Source: Gymnorhina tibicen (taxonomy: Eukaryota; Chordata; Aves; Passeriformes; Artamidae). Taken from it: DNA of 64,000 nt. Made by a program: the position numbers and the translations under genes. Shown piece by piece: positions 34,301-45,885 of this stretch (its first letter is position 1; each line of letters starts with the position of its first letter). The DNA lies in the NCBI GenBank assembly GCA_013399875.1, contig VXAZ01018984.1:9078206-9142205 (forward strand), given 5' to 3'. The notes under the pieces were generated by a model. That model saw only the letters and a list, made by a program, of their open reading frames with translations, made no database searches and was not told the DNA's origin.

Positions 34301-37300
34301 AGTTCTTATGGAAAGAAGCTAAAATTCATTAAGTCGCTGCCACTAGCCCACATTAGGGAAAGCCAGATATCTTCAGGGAAGATATTCTTCCCAGGAGAGA
34401 AGATATAAAAAATTATCTTTCAAACCTGTACATATGGAGCACATAAATGCATACATATGAAGACAAGAGAGGCAGGGAGAATATAAATCAAGAAATATTA
34501 ATTTCAGTGAATGTAGCAACAATAAGAGGAAGACTTCTATCCTAAAGCACTTCATTGGTTAATACACAGTATTCGTCTATTAAAGAGGCTCAGGAGGGTT
34601 TAACCAGACCAGACGGCCTCAAACATGAGTATTAGTACATTTCTTAACATCATCAGTCGCTTAATGTTGCATCACCAGCATCATGTTTGTTTTGCATGTT
34701 AGGGCTTTTCCTCAGAGTGCAGAGTCGCAGCAGATTTTTGAGTCATAGGAGGGCATGTGAGCAAATGAGCCAGGCAGATGAGCCAGCCTTCTGGTGGCTC
34801 CTGTACCTCTTACACACGTCTGCTTTCCACCCACCGCTTGAAGAACAGCACAGTGCTCAGCAAAGAGCAGCAATTAGTACGGGGTTATCAAAGAACACGA
34901 ACCAGAGAGTTTTACCTTCTGGATCACATAATTAATCAAGCAAGTGAAGCTGAATCTTGCTTTCATGGATATCTGTGTTTCCTCAGTGACTTCTAGTTTG
35001 ATTTACTGAAACTTTCCTGTTCCCTCAGTGCATGCACTGCATAAGAGGAAACAGAAATGATTACTTTGGAGTGAGTAATTGGGGTTAAAGAGAATAAGAC
35101 GTGTAAAGGGACATCACCAAGACAAACACCACAGGCTAAACCCCTGACAAGAACTCTGCTGGAAAGAGGCAGGCAGAGGCCAGCCAAGGGTTCTACTGTC
35201 TCCATGTCATCCTAGACTTCTTACCTGTTTTTTTTAAATCATTCTAGGACGATTGCAGCTTAAAGAAATTTTAAGCAATCTGGTTTACACTGCATAAGAT
35301 ATGCTGTTAAGTCAAAATTCCCTAAAACACATATTCAGGACACTCTTAGAGGGACAGGGCCTTTCTCCAAGCAACAAGAGAGAAAATATCCTTGGTTTTA
35401 CCCTTTTACCAAGATCAAGATCCAGAAGCCAGCTGCCCAGCGCTGCCAACCCCACAACTGCAGCAAGCCTCCAGTTTGCTTCCTCCTCTCCTGTCGGAGC
35501 TCTGAGTGCAGTGAGACTGCCCAAGACTCTTCAGTATGTGGGATGGGACATACAGTGATCCCAAACTAATTAGCCAGGGAAACGTCTTTATTTGTGCAAT
35601 CACTAAATCCTTTACAAAAATTTAGATTTCACATACCTTTGGGAACTGAAGTTTTAATTGTGTCTAAAAGTCCAACTCCTACAAATGTGGTGTTGTGTTG
35701 AACAGACCGTGACTTGACCAGGGACTTAAATCACATGGAGGCTTAGATGATGTATTGAAATGTATTCCCCATGCATTTATCTCAGCTTGGATAATGAAAC
35801 GAAGCTGTTTAGCTTCATTACCCATGAAATACCCTTAAGAAACAACTGTGCCATATTACAGCGAGCAGAGCTGACTTTCCTTTTCACACTCTTTATCCGC
35901 TCCAGCCTGTCTTCTTCTCTGTGCCTATACTGGTTTGGGGAGCTCTGCAGTGAAGGAATCATGCCATCCTGGCATCTCTGGGTACATCCCACAGCATGTT
36001 GAATATTCTAGTATAAACAGCAAATGAGAGTAATTCACCAGTAATAAGTTTTACTTTTCAATTCCATGCTGCAGCATACGGAAACACTTCTTGCCCAGCC
36101 ACTTTCTTTAAAAATTAAAACTAAAAAACCTTTGTAAAATACAGGCAAAAAAACCCCCGAGAATATTTATCTCTCTTAAAACTAAAATGCTGGGAGCACA
36201 TCTTTAGCCTACACAAAGTGTGGTTTATTTCAGGAGTAACCTGTGACCACCAGTGAGATAAAGGCACTTATACCTCAATAGTTCTGATCCCACAGGAAGA
36301 AAACCCTGACTTCTTTGCACTGCTGGTTACAGGGTCTTTGCTTCACTGTTCTCTTATGATCAGCCCAAGCAGAAGTCTCCCAAAGATTGCAGAAGAAGCA
36401 ATAAACTCCCCACAAAATATCTTAAAATGGCCAGAGGTACTGTCAACTTGTTTTCTTTTCTTCTTAGCTCAGCACATAACTTCAGTCATATGAAAGTAAT
36501 TTAAAACAGATAAAATCCCATAAGGAATTTACTGATATTTTCTTTAGGTGATTCATATCACAGGTTTTACTTTTTACTGATACAGTGCATCAGCCTTGCA
36601 GCTGCAACCAAACAAAAATGAGGGATCAACTAGTGGACAGAAAAAGGTAAACCAGAAATGAGCACTTGACATTCTCCACTGCTGCAATGCCTAATGCAGA
36701 ATGAACAAACTTGAGCATCTTAATCACTGGGGAGCTGAGGGAATGTAAGGCTTCAGGGTCTGCTTAGCACTTTGCAAGACAGGGCCCTTTCTGGTTTTCT
36801 CTCAATGTTCATTTCACAGGCAGATAATAGAAGGCTTCCACCTTGGATAGAGGAAGATGTGAATGAGTCACAGGGCACAAAAGGGATGAGGTCGCCCCAA
36901 GCATCACCTCTGAGCTGCAGATCAGTGCAGCAGGCAGAGAAGAAGTAACATTATCATATAAACCCAGTGGCTGTGATTCATCTCAATCCTAAAGCAAGCT
37001 TGTCAGCTCCTCAATGCTAAACTCCCTTGTCATTACTTTCGTTTAAGTCATGTAGAACGGGTTACTTCATTGCACCATTTGTTTAGGGAAGGAATAAATG
37101 TGACGTCCATTGTTTAAAATGTAATGGAAGCCAAAATGCAAGCAGCAATATTAACATCTACTAGATGAATGACTTGAGAAAAATTATTTACTAGATATGA
37201 AGAGCTAAGGTGAAAGGACTTTCTGCTGGCCTGAAAACAACACCTAATAGCTAATCCTTTTACAATAAATCATAAACAAGATAGGCTGGATGTGTCTTCT

Positions 37301-40300
37301 TGTCCATGGATTGCACTGAAAATGTAAGTATCTATTGATGCTATGTAGTAAGAACAAAGACAGGTTTGAAAAAAAAAAAAGCCCCAGAGTTTTATACGCT
37401 GTCGAGTGATAAACGACTGGCAAGAAGGAAAACTTGTAGGGGGGAGAATTGGTAATTTTATACTTTCAGGTCATTTCTGCCATCTACAAAAAATACTCAA
37501 CATTTTTAAAAGGTAAGATTCTTCAAGACCTTCTGCATGTATATATGTGAAATTAACTCAGAAGCATTCGTTTTTAAGACACAAAGTAATATTATCCTTT
37601 CTCCAGCCTACAGCAGGAAAGCTGATGACTGCTGACACAAATCATCACACATAAAAATGTGACGCCACTATGTCTTTCTGTAGATGTAACAAATACAAAG
37701 GTTATCTGATATGCAGTCTAATTTGAGCTGGAATTTAGAGATGAGTGAATTATAATGAAAATTCTACAGTAATCAAGTAATGACAAATGCAATTACCTCA
37801 AGGCAGTAGGTGATAGCATTAACATAAGGGGATGAATTTGGTGACCCCTGAGATAGAGACATAGCTCTCATGTCTGGTGCTAAGTAACTGGGCTTCTCAG
37901 GGCATCTGAAGCAGATCTGGCCCTTTCATGTAGACATTTGTCTATAATTGCAAACAGTTCACCTGCGACTTCAGAGGTGTTGGCACATTTTATTGAGGAC
38001 ATGGGCGATTAATTCTGATTTATTATAAAACAGGCGTATCTCTGTTCTTCCTGCCAGGTAATGTTCTCTGTCCATACCTTAAGTGCCATACAGCAGAGCT
38101 GCTACACACAAATGTAACAATTTACGGATCAGGGATTCCCATGGTGCACTGGATGCTGCCATTCTTTCAAATATCCATACATTTGCTACAGTACACCACA
38201 CTGCCATGTAATGGATTTAGGGAGTAAGAAATAAAGACATTTGGGGACCTTTCTCATTCAAGTAAACTGGAAACGAGACAGATATATGTGCAGATACATG
38301 TGAACTTTGCTTTTTGAGGAATGAAAGGCCTAAATCACAAGTTCTTCATCACCCGTGCTTGCTAGACAATTCAGGAACATTTTTAATAACAGTCTTAGGC
38401 TGAGATATGATGCAAAGATAGTCTACAAAGAAGTTCATGGGAACAATCTTGATTTTATGAGGAGTATATCACATCCCACAAAGTTGGTCTAAAGCTTTGT
38501 TACTGTTCTGAACTAGTTTGTGTCTCCTGGACTCCTGAAACTTTGCAATGGACTAACTTGACCTAATGCTGCAACTTACCCAAAATGTGTTAATTTATGG
38601 GGAAGGTGTCTTGTCACATAACGACATAAAATCATGACAGGACGTGCCTTCATCACACATCAACACAACGTGTCATGAAACTACAGTGAGATGGAGTTAT
38701 TCTGTGCAGTACAACAAATACGATTCTTTCTAGTGAAAAACCAAAGAGAAAAACTGTGAGTTATGTCAACGGTAGTGACAAAACAGCCTGTAGTACGAAT
38801 CCCTTGGAGTCAGGCCAAAACAAACAACTAACAGAGACAAGATCACACACTCAGAGATGTAAGAGTGGCAAGCGGGTACTGCTTGGAGCTCTTCTTAGAG
38901 GCAAATGCTCTTTGCATGCATTTTTTTGGTGTTAATTTTTTTGCCATTGATACAGTGCTGAGGCCAAGTAAAGTAACTCTGAATATTACACACCATATAC
39001 TTTAACTACTTAGTGCCCTGCTTTATTATTTCTTCTTTTTAAAACCATGCCAATGCGTCTTTAACATGAACAGCCAACTTTTGCAAACAGGACAGTTAAG
39101 AGGAGAACGGCAGCCCTCTGGAAACTCGGCCAAGCCTGGAACAAAAGCAGCTATTTAAACAGTGAACATTCAAAAGTCTGTTAAATCATCTGATTTGTGT
39201 AACCTGAGCCACGCTATGTGAGGTGTTTCCTCCCCTCTAGCCAACTCGGACTGCCACAAGGGTGAAGAGAACAGGGTTCCTTAGAAATGTCAACGTCTGT
39301 TTATCAAAGAGCTTTGTAAAATTATTAAAATAACATTTCAGCTACAGTGGCTGCCCTTAGAAACCTGCCAAATGCTTCTGATAACTGAATAGGTACCTCA
39401 GTAGTCCCAGCATTCCAAGAATTTCCTACCATAAGCAGCAGGAAACACAAGTTAATGGCCAGGCACTGCAGCATCTAATGCCACGCTGGCAATCTACGTG
39501 GAGCACATGCTGTAGTGTCCCAAACCAGCATATTCAACCTTAAGAAAGCAAGATGTATTTATCAGTTAGGGTATTCCCTCAACAGCAGAATTCCTGGAGC
39601 TTGCTGAAGGCCTGAATTCCTTTGAATTCCTGCCTTGAGTATCCCAGATCTCCCTCCTTCCCTCGTTCTAGTGGGCTTCCACCACTAGCAGCACCACAGA
39701 CTTCCCACTGTGGCTGCTGGGGCAGCATGGAGTAGGGCTGCAGAGTCAGGGTGCATGCGTTCCCACACGCATCCTTCCCTCCACCAGAATATCATTATGT
39801 CCTCTCAAACCCTGCTACTGATTTTTGCAGAGCTTGGAGAAATCTCTCATGATGTTCCTTACCCTCTTTCTGTTGACATGGGCTATTTAAACAAAAAAGT
39901 ACAAAGTTTTTGGAGAGGAAAACAAAAGCGTAAGTACCTACATCTCACATCTTTAGGAGCCCAGAATGTTTTCAGAGGAGGACATTGCAATGATGGACAG
40001 GCCATGAGAACATTTTGGTGAAAAGATGCTTAAATGGTTCCATCAGAGACGATAACAGTTTTGCCACCACTGCTAGTAAGCTCAGGACTTCACACTGATC
40101 ATTCATGATTGACATATTTGGGATGACAAATATCTACTTTCTATCTATTCACTTTTTACCATTTTGCTTACTTGTTCTCCATTAACATCCTGTTATGGTA
40201 AAGCAAACATACAGCTTGAGGAACTAACCACGTTGAGTGGTTTGTATGTGCTCCCCAAATTCTCTCGGAGCTGTTAACATGTTCTGGAGCTGACCTCCTC

Positions 40301-41554
40301 TGCGACATCTGTACAGCTCCAAGAGCTTCTTGCTCATAATTAAAAGTGACAGTGCTCCTTTTGGTTAAAATTAACAGAGGTGAAACTTAACAGAAACTGC
40401 CTACTCAAGGAGTCGCACCACTCTCCATTATCAGACTCTAAATTATTAACTTGCCTTAGTTTTATCATGATTAATTATTAAAATTCAGCTCCTTGTCAAC
40501 ATATTCATCACAGAACTGATAGATTAGCAGTGTCTCGTGCTATATTGGCTGTGCTCTAAACAGTGACCTTTCAGCAGTACTTCATGTCTCAGAAGGATTG
40601 TCGTGGTGGCACATTTTACTCAGGATAATAAAAGGAGCAGAAGAAGAAACAGTAACGCTACACTGGAAATTTAAGGCAAATCCTATCCTCCCTTTTATCT
40701 CAAGCATCCAACTGAGTTAAGAGGGGAAAGCAAGAATCAAAGTTATCTGACTTGCATTCTGCAGCAGGAGGAGAAAGTGGTTTCTACTATTTTTTTTAAT
40801 TATAATTTTTTATTTTTGCTTTATTCCCTCAGTACTCCTCCCCTAAGACTCAAGATTTAGAGGGATTGCTCAGATGCTGTGTGCTGCTGAATTGCAGCAA
40901 GGTTTGCCTCTAGTCGAGAGGCTACAGTTGAAACTATTCACTTTCAGTGTGGCATTCCTGGCACTAAAAACAAAAGACTTTGTTATTTGAGGAATGATTT
41001 TTTTTCTTTTAAACGGCAACCACTATAATTCTTTGCCATGCCCTGCATATTTAACACTTATTGGAAAAGTCAGCTGAATACCACAGATTGTAATCAACAA
41101 CTTTCACAGATGCCAGGGTTTTTTTCTTTCTCTTTGAATGTTCAGAGCTTTGCAAGTCATTAGTCCATTAGTACAAAGTTAAAGTATGCCAATCAATGTC
41201 ATTTAAAGCTGTAGGTCATCTCGGGTTTTCATAAACAATCTTAAGGCTAATGACAGCTACCTACCCTTCTGCTCTCCTTTTCATTTCATCTTGAGCTTTC
41301 TTTGAAACGTTAGATTTGGCATTTGCAAAGAAATAAACCCTCTGCAGGTGCTGCTTTTTAACCATGATAAAATAGAAATTATGTTCCCAAAAATCACTAC
41401 GAGACTTCAGGAAAAGGCAGGATATTGTGACCCAGATTTATTCTTACACTTTCTAATATCCTTCAGTTTACTAGAATGATGTGAAAGAAGCCATGCCAGA
41501 AAAAACTGTTACTGTTTGGCTTTAAAGACGCTTTATTCAAAGGTTAGAAAAAGT
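34301..41554. other. gene-free stretch, repeat-poor
   Basis: The emptiest part of the window: from about 36000 to 39700 no open frame of 60 codons is present on either strand. Simple sequence is limited to an A12 run near 37369 and T-rich tracts near 40790-40820. No CpG patch, RNA gene or repeat family was recognised. Confidence 0.5.
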
Positions 41555-41690
41555 CTTAAGCTCGAGTTACGTGACCTGGCAACAGTAAATTCACGTCTTA
41601 GCTCCGGTCAGACCCCCTGCCCAGCCTTAGGCATATCACTTAATCTCTCAAAATGTCTCCAGTTCTCCCTCTAAATGAAAACAAACCCGA
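41555..41690 (+). mobile_element. MIR-like SINE remnant
   Basis: The order and spacing of words follow the amniote MIR consensus: a GAGTTACGTGACCTGG block (41564-41579) resembling the AGTCAGGAGACCTGG box; TCACGTCTTAGCTC; CCTTAGGCATATCACTTAAT (about 41625-41644) resembling CCTTGGGCAAGTCACTTAAC; then CTCCAGTTCTCCCTCTAAATG (41658-41678) for the CTCAGTTTCCCCATCTGTAAATG core. The match is diverged but collinear over about 130 bp, which is hard to explain otherwise. MIR elements are ancient tRNA-derived SINEs, so this copy is a fossil predating birds. A RepeatMasker search with amniote MIR models would settle it. Confidence 0.65.
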
Positions 41691-42450
41691 TTGCCTGATA
41701 TTTTTTGCCTTTTTTTTCTCAAAGTAGCACATTGGTGCAGACCATTATAGTAAGCTGGCAGGGAGTTAAATATCTCTTGTGTGTCTTCCATCAACTTACT
41801 GCTCTCTGCTTACCTACAGGGAAAGGCCCTTTTGGGAAATAAAACTGCTGAAATCTGAAGCCCAGATCTCCATGAGCAATGAAAGGATTGTTTGCAAAAT
41901 CTGCTGTCATCCTTGCACTGTCAGGGAAAGCATTTCACTTCCCAGTCTATCAGAAGCCAGGTAGCTGTGTCGGGATGCCAGCAAAAGGATGGAGTCCCCC
42001 AGAAGGATGGTGGAAATATGGGTGCAGAGCATCATGACAGTGGGAACAGTCAGACACCCGAGGCCAGGGTGAAGGAGAGCTGAAAAAAGCTGTGCTGCAC
42101 GGAAAGAAGGAATGAGCTGGGGAAATTTTGCATTCCCTTCATTTCTGCTCATCTATCAAAACAAATCTTCATCAACCCTACTTTAATTGAAAGGTAAGGT
42201 GTTGTTATCGGACACATGGTGAGACCCAGGAATCAAATCCTCTGCTCAGGAGTAATTCCTGACCAACAAAGCACTGCAGTGACCCCAGGTAATTGATTCC
42301 CCGAGTTGGAAATGTGCACTCAGAAGTTGTCCCTGGTGAGATCAGTGGGAGATACAAGAAGTCCCTTTAGCACTGGATCTGAAGGACCGTGCAAGGACAC
42401 CAGGCTTGGGATAAGGATTTGCCCCAGCACTTGTTGCAAAGAGTCACTGT
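41691..42450. other. gene-free stretch, nothing recognised
   Basis: Unique sequence. The words near 42221-42250 (GAGACCCAGGAATCAAATCC) recall an old SINE, but the match is too short to call. Short open frames overlap on both strands. Confidence 0.45.
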
Positions 42451-42486
42451 TGTTCTCAGCTTTGTCATTGTTCTCAGCTTTGGCAT
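42451..42486. repeat. 18-bp tandem duplication
   Basis: TGTTCTCAGCTTTGTCAT at 42451-42468 is followed directly by a copy with one change at 42469-42486. Confidence 0.93.
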
Positions 42487-43184
42487 TGAAAAGATCCTTG
42501 GACAAGGAAGGAAGAGAAGAGTGAGCACCATCTGACAGACTGGAGACTCAACTCTGTTATGGCCAAGCACCCAAACCAGTGGGTGCTGGCTACTCCTAAG
42601 CCGTTAATTCTCCCATGAACAGCTTTGTAATTGTAAATGTCATCTTTAATAGGTCTGTAGTTTCTAGTCCTATTAAAGGTTCTCATCCCATCTTTACAAC
42701 AGAAGAATGTCCCGTTGGTTTTATTTTTAATTCCAGAAAAGTCCTTTAAAAACAATGTAAGAAAGAGTGCAAAACCTGAAGGTTTGCTGTGAAGAGGGAG
42801 GTTCACTCCCAGAGCCATTTCTGCAGCATGTGTTACCTGAGTCCAGCCTCTCAGTGTTCATAGCACCCAGTGTGTTGCCCACTTCCTCAAGGCCTTACTC
42901 TAACAGCTTTCTGCTGGATCACTGCATCTTCACCAGAATAAGCGAGTCCAGTAAATGCCTAACACACACTAACTCCCTGCTAATTTTAACTACAGAAATA
43001 TTTCTTAAATATCATGGATTTGCTTTGTCTAACACCCCTATCATCCCACCAAGCCACCATAAGTAAAGTAAGTGTTGTGCATGGAGCTACTCCAGTTGAG
43101 TCAGCAGGGCAAGGAAACATGCAGCTGTGCAGACTGAGAATGCACAAGGTTCAAACTGGGTTTGCAAGCAAGGTGACTGTCAAC
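42487..43184. other. gene-free stretch, nothing recognised
   Basis: A 114-codon minus-strand frame (42474-42818) and a 99-codon plus-strand frame (42767-43066) are present. Neither resembles a protein I know. No repeat family was recognised. Confidence 0.45.
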
Positions 43185-43217
43185 TTTTTTTTTTTTTCAA
43201 ATTTTTTGTTTTTCTTC
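43185..43217. repeat. T-rich tract
   Basis: T13 at 43185-43197, then T6 and T5 runs. Low-complexity sequence, with no attached retroelement body recognised on the minus strand. Confidence 0.9.
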
Positions 43218-44808
43218 TATCTCTTTTCTCATTCTGGCCCTCTCCCCTCCAGTGCAAGGAATAATTTAAAATTATCTTGCACCAAAAAAAAGAAATCTTG
43301 AAAGCTCCCAAGCCCTCTTCAGCCTCCAGTGGACTCACTCAGTCCTCCCTCACAGTTCATGCCTTTCAGAGCTCCTCCACAAACCCTTTTCTCACTGTTT
43401 GTGAAGGCTGACCCTTTAGCAGGACCACCCTGCAGTGCCAGAGCTAAAGAGCACTGACAAACAAGAGAGAAGGTGGCTGATGGCAAATTGTTGACATCAA
43501 AAGCCCCCACCCAATGTTCCAATTGCCAAATTGCCTGGCATCCACCATTAATCTAGGTTACAATAGCCTTCGCACAGCCTGGGCAACAGTACATGATATT
43601 TACCAGCAGAAACCCCAATTCTCAACCTGCTCCATCCTCCTCCCCAGCTGTCCATGTCGCCCTACACTCTACAGACAGCAATTCCCTGATAGTCAGAATC
43701 AAGCACTGACATTACAAACCTTTTCATTACTCGCAGTGTATTGCTGGTTTGTAAAATATAGATTAAGCATAGAGTCACGCTGTGCCCTACATCAGGCTAG
43801 TGTTGTTACATGTTTATTAAGGAAGTGATTTAAAAGGGAGATCATGCAGTGAATTACCAATCCTGCACAACCTACTGAAAACTGGGTGATGAAACAACAT
43901 AATCATCATACATCAGCTTCCCATTACCTGATTTAGGGTAATTTGTATTCTCTGCTTCTGTGCAAACAGAATGTCACTTACTGCACTGTCAAACTTTATT
44001 TTAAGAGTTAAAAGGTGGGTTCATTATTCATAATGCTAACAATCGGGAGTAACTAAAATGTTCCATATGCCAGAAATCAAAACCTGTTAGCATGGAATTG
44101 GTTACAGGAGATTTAAACCAAATTAAAGCTCTGACAACATTAGTTTTAGAATGGGAAAGCATAAGAAAGAAGAGTTGCACAAAGACTAATTCAATGCATC
44201 TGCTCCTGCAGGCTGTTTTTGTGTTTCAAATACATATTGAAATATAGAAAAGTTAATTATTTCTCTAGGCCAGGACAGCACGTGTGTGAGATGACGAGCA
44301 AGTGAGATGGCATGCGCGTGCTGGTGTGTGCACCAGAGAGAGTCAGATGGCCCTGCTTTTGTCCTCTTCCCTCAGTTTTGGTAGGACACCTGCCAACACC
44401 CATAGGTAACTGTCACCCAGGGCTCTTGTGGTTCTCCAGTTCCAGACCTCCGGTCAGGAAGTGTTTTGAAGACCAGTAAACCACTCAGCCCTGGTCTCCT
44501 CTTCATAAATAATTACTCACGGCCATTGAGGAAGACTAGAGCTGGCTTTCAGCTTCATTATGGTTACTTGAGAGCACTCTCTGGTCTGGCATCTTCACAG
44601 ACAGCTTATTCCTCTGTGGGAAATCCTAGTGGGCTATGGGGAGTGGTGAAAGAGAGCCGTCAGCAGTGACTACTTGCCTAGCTGGAAGCCACACTCCTGT
44701 GCACTTTTCATGCAATCAATCATGAAGGAAAGGTCAACAGACAGCTTTCAAATAACCGATCCATTTAACTACTGACATTGATCTGGGCCAGAGAAGTGGA
44801 GTTGGTAC
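43218..44808. other. gene-free stretch, nothing recognised
   Basis: Unique sequence with short open frames only. No interspersed repeat, CpG patch or RNA gene was recognised. Confidence 0.5.
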
Positions 44809-44809
44809 A

Positions 44810-44827
44810 GGGGGAGGGGGGAAGGGA
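44810..44827 (+). other. G-rich tract
   Basis: G runs of five, six and three separated by one and two bases. It lacks a fourth separated run, so it only meets relaxed G-quadruplex definitions. Confidence 0.55.
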
Positions 44828-45724
44828 GAGTTCAGTGGTCAATCAGTGGAAATCTAAGCCCCTTTCAGTCTAATGGGAAGCCTAAACACAGTCCTAAGCT
44901 TTCTGCTTTAAATCTCACAGCGATTTGCTTAAGGCACTACGGGACCTTTACACAGTTCTCTTATAAAATAAACAACAACAAAAATATTCTTGCATAAAAT
45001 TAAATACGTAAACCAGAAGAGACCCATATTTCACTGAAGAATGCAATGCTGCTCCAGTAAGCATAATGGGTGGGACAGAGGAATAACAGGGAGAGGCCCT
45101 GGCATGGTCCCAGGGCCAACAAAACTCCAGCTGTTTTGCTTTGGCTTTGGTTAGAAAGATGTTCTTCCTCCCATCCTAAGCATATCCTCCAGGGCAACCC
45201 AAGGCATACTGTCACCAGCCTTTATGGAAACTGATTAATTACCTTTCAGCTAAAACAAAAAAATACAACCCTACCTCACAATTGCTAGATTAGAGCTTTC
45301 CAACCGTGAACCCTCTTGTGAAGAGCGAATAACTTGCAATAAATCTCACAGGAACAAAGTAGAGCAATACATAACTGACAATTCACTGTCCAGGCTCAGT
45401 TCCAGATAACTCTGGTCCGTACTCTGTCAGTAAAGTCCTACAGCCACCGTAGATTTTATTCTCACTGCACAGATGCCACAGGGCACAATGTGAGTGTGTA
45501 CCCAGGAGAGAGAGAAAGCAGATTTGCTGTTCTCACTTAAGGCCATCATGGCAGAAGGATGGCTAGTCCTGGATCCCAATCTGTGCTCCCAGAACTCTTT
45601 CCACAGTACTTCACATGAACCACATCATCTGCATAAAGGATACGTGCACTCCACCAGCACCTACGGCCACTTGAAAGGGCCTTTTGGTGACAAAACACTG
45701 AAATTTATCTAAACCAGGGCTTCA
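44828..45724. other. gene-free stretch, nothing recognised
   Basis: Unique sequence. Short open frames at 45000-45215 (minus) and 45494-45712 (plus) resemble nothing known. Confidence 0.5.
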
Positions 45725-45885
45725 GTACCTGAATTCAGTCTCTTACCAGATCAAGCACTTCATCTCGCTGTACTTCAAATCCCCATCAATAAAGTGGAAG
45801 GACTATCTCTCGCGGGCATGTAGCAGGATAAATATATGTATTATGATATGCTCAGTGATAAGGATAATGAAGCATAAAAGACAGA
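45725..45885 (+). mobile_element. MIR-like SINE remnant
   Basis: Collinear with the amniote MIR type: CAAGCACTTCATCTCGCTGT (45752-45771) for CAAGTCACTTAATCTCTCTGT, TACTTCAAATCCCCATC (45771-45787) for TGCTTCAGTTCCCCATC, AATAAAGTGGAAGGACTA for GTAAAATGGGGATAATA, then AGGATAAATATAT and ATGCTCAGTGATAAGG resembling the 3' GGATAAATACATT and GTGCTCAGATAC segments. The 5' tRNA-like part is mostly missing or unrecognisable. It lies 4 kb from the first MIR-like fossil in the same orientation. Confidence 0.65.
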
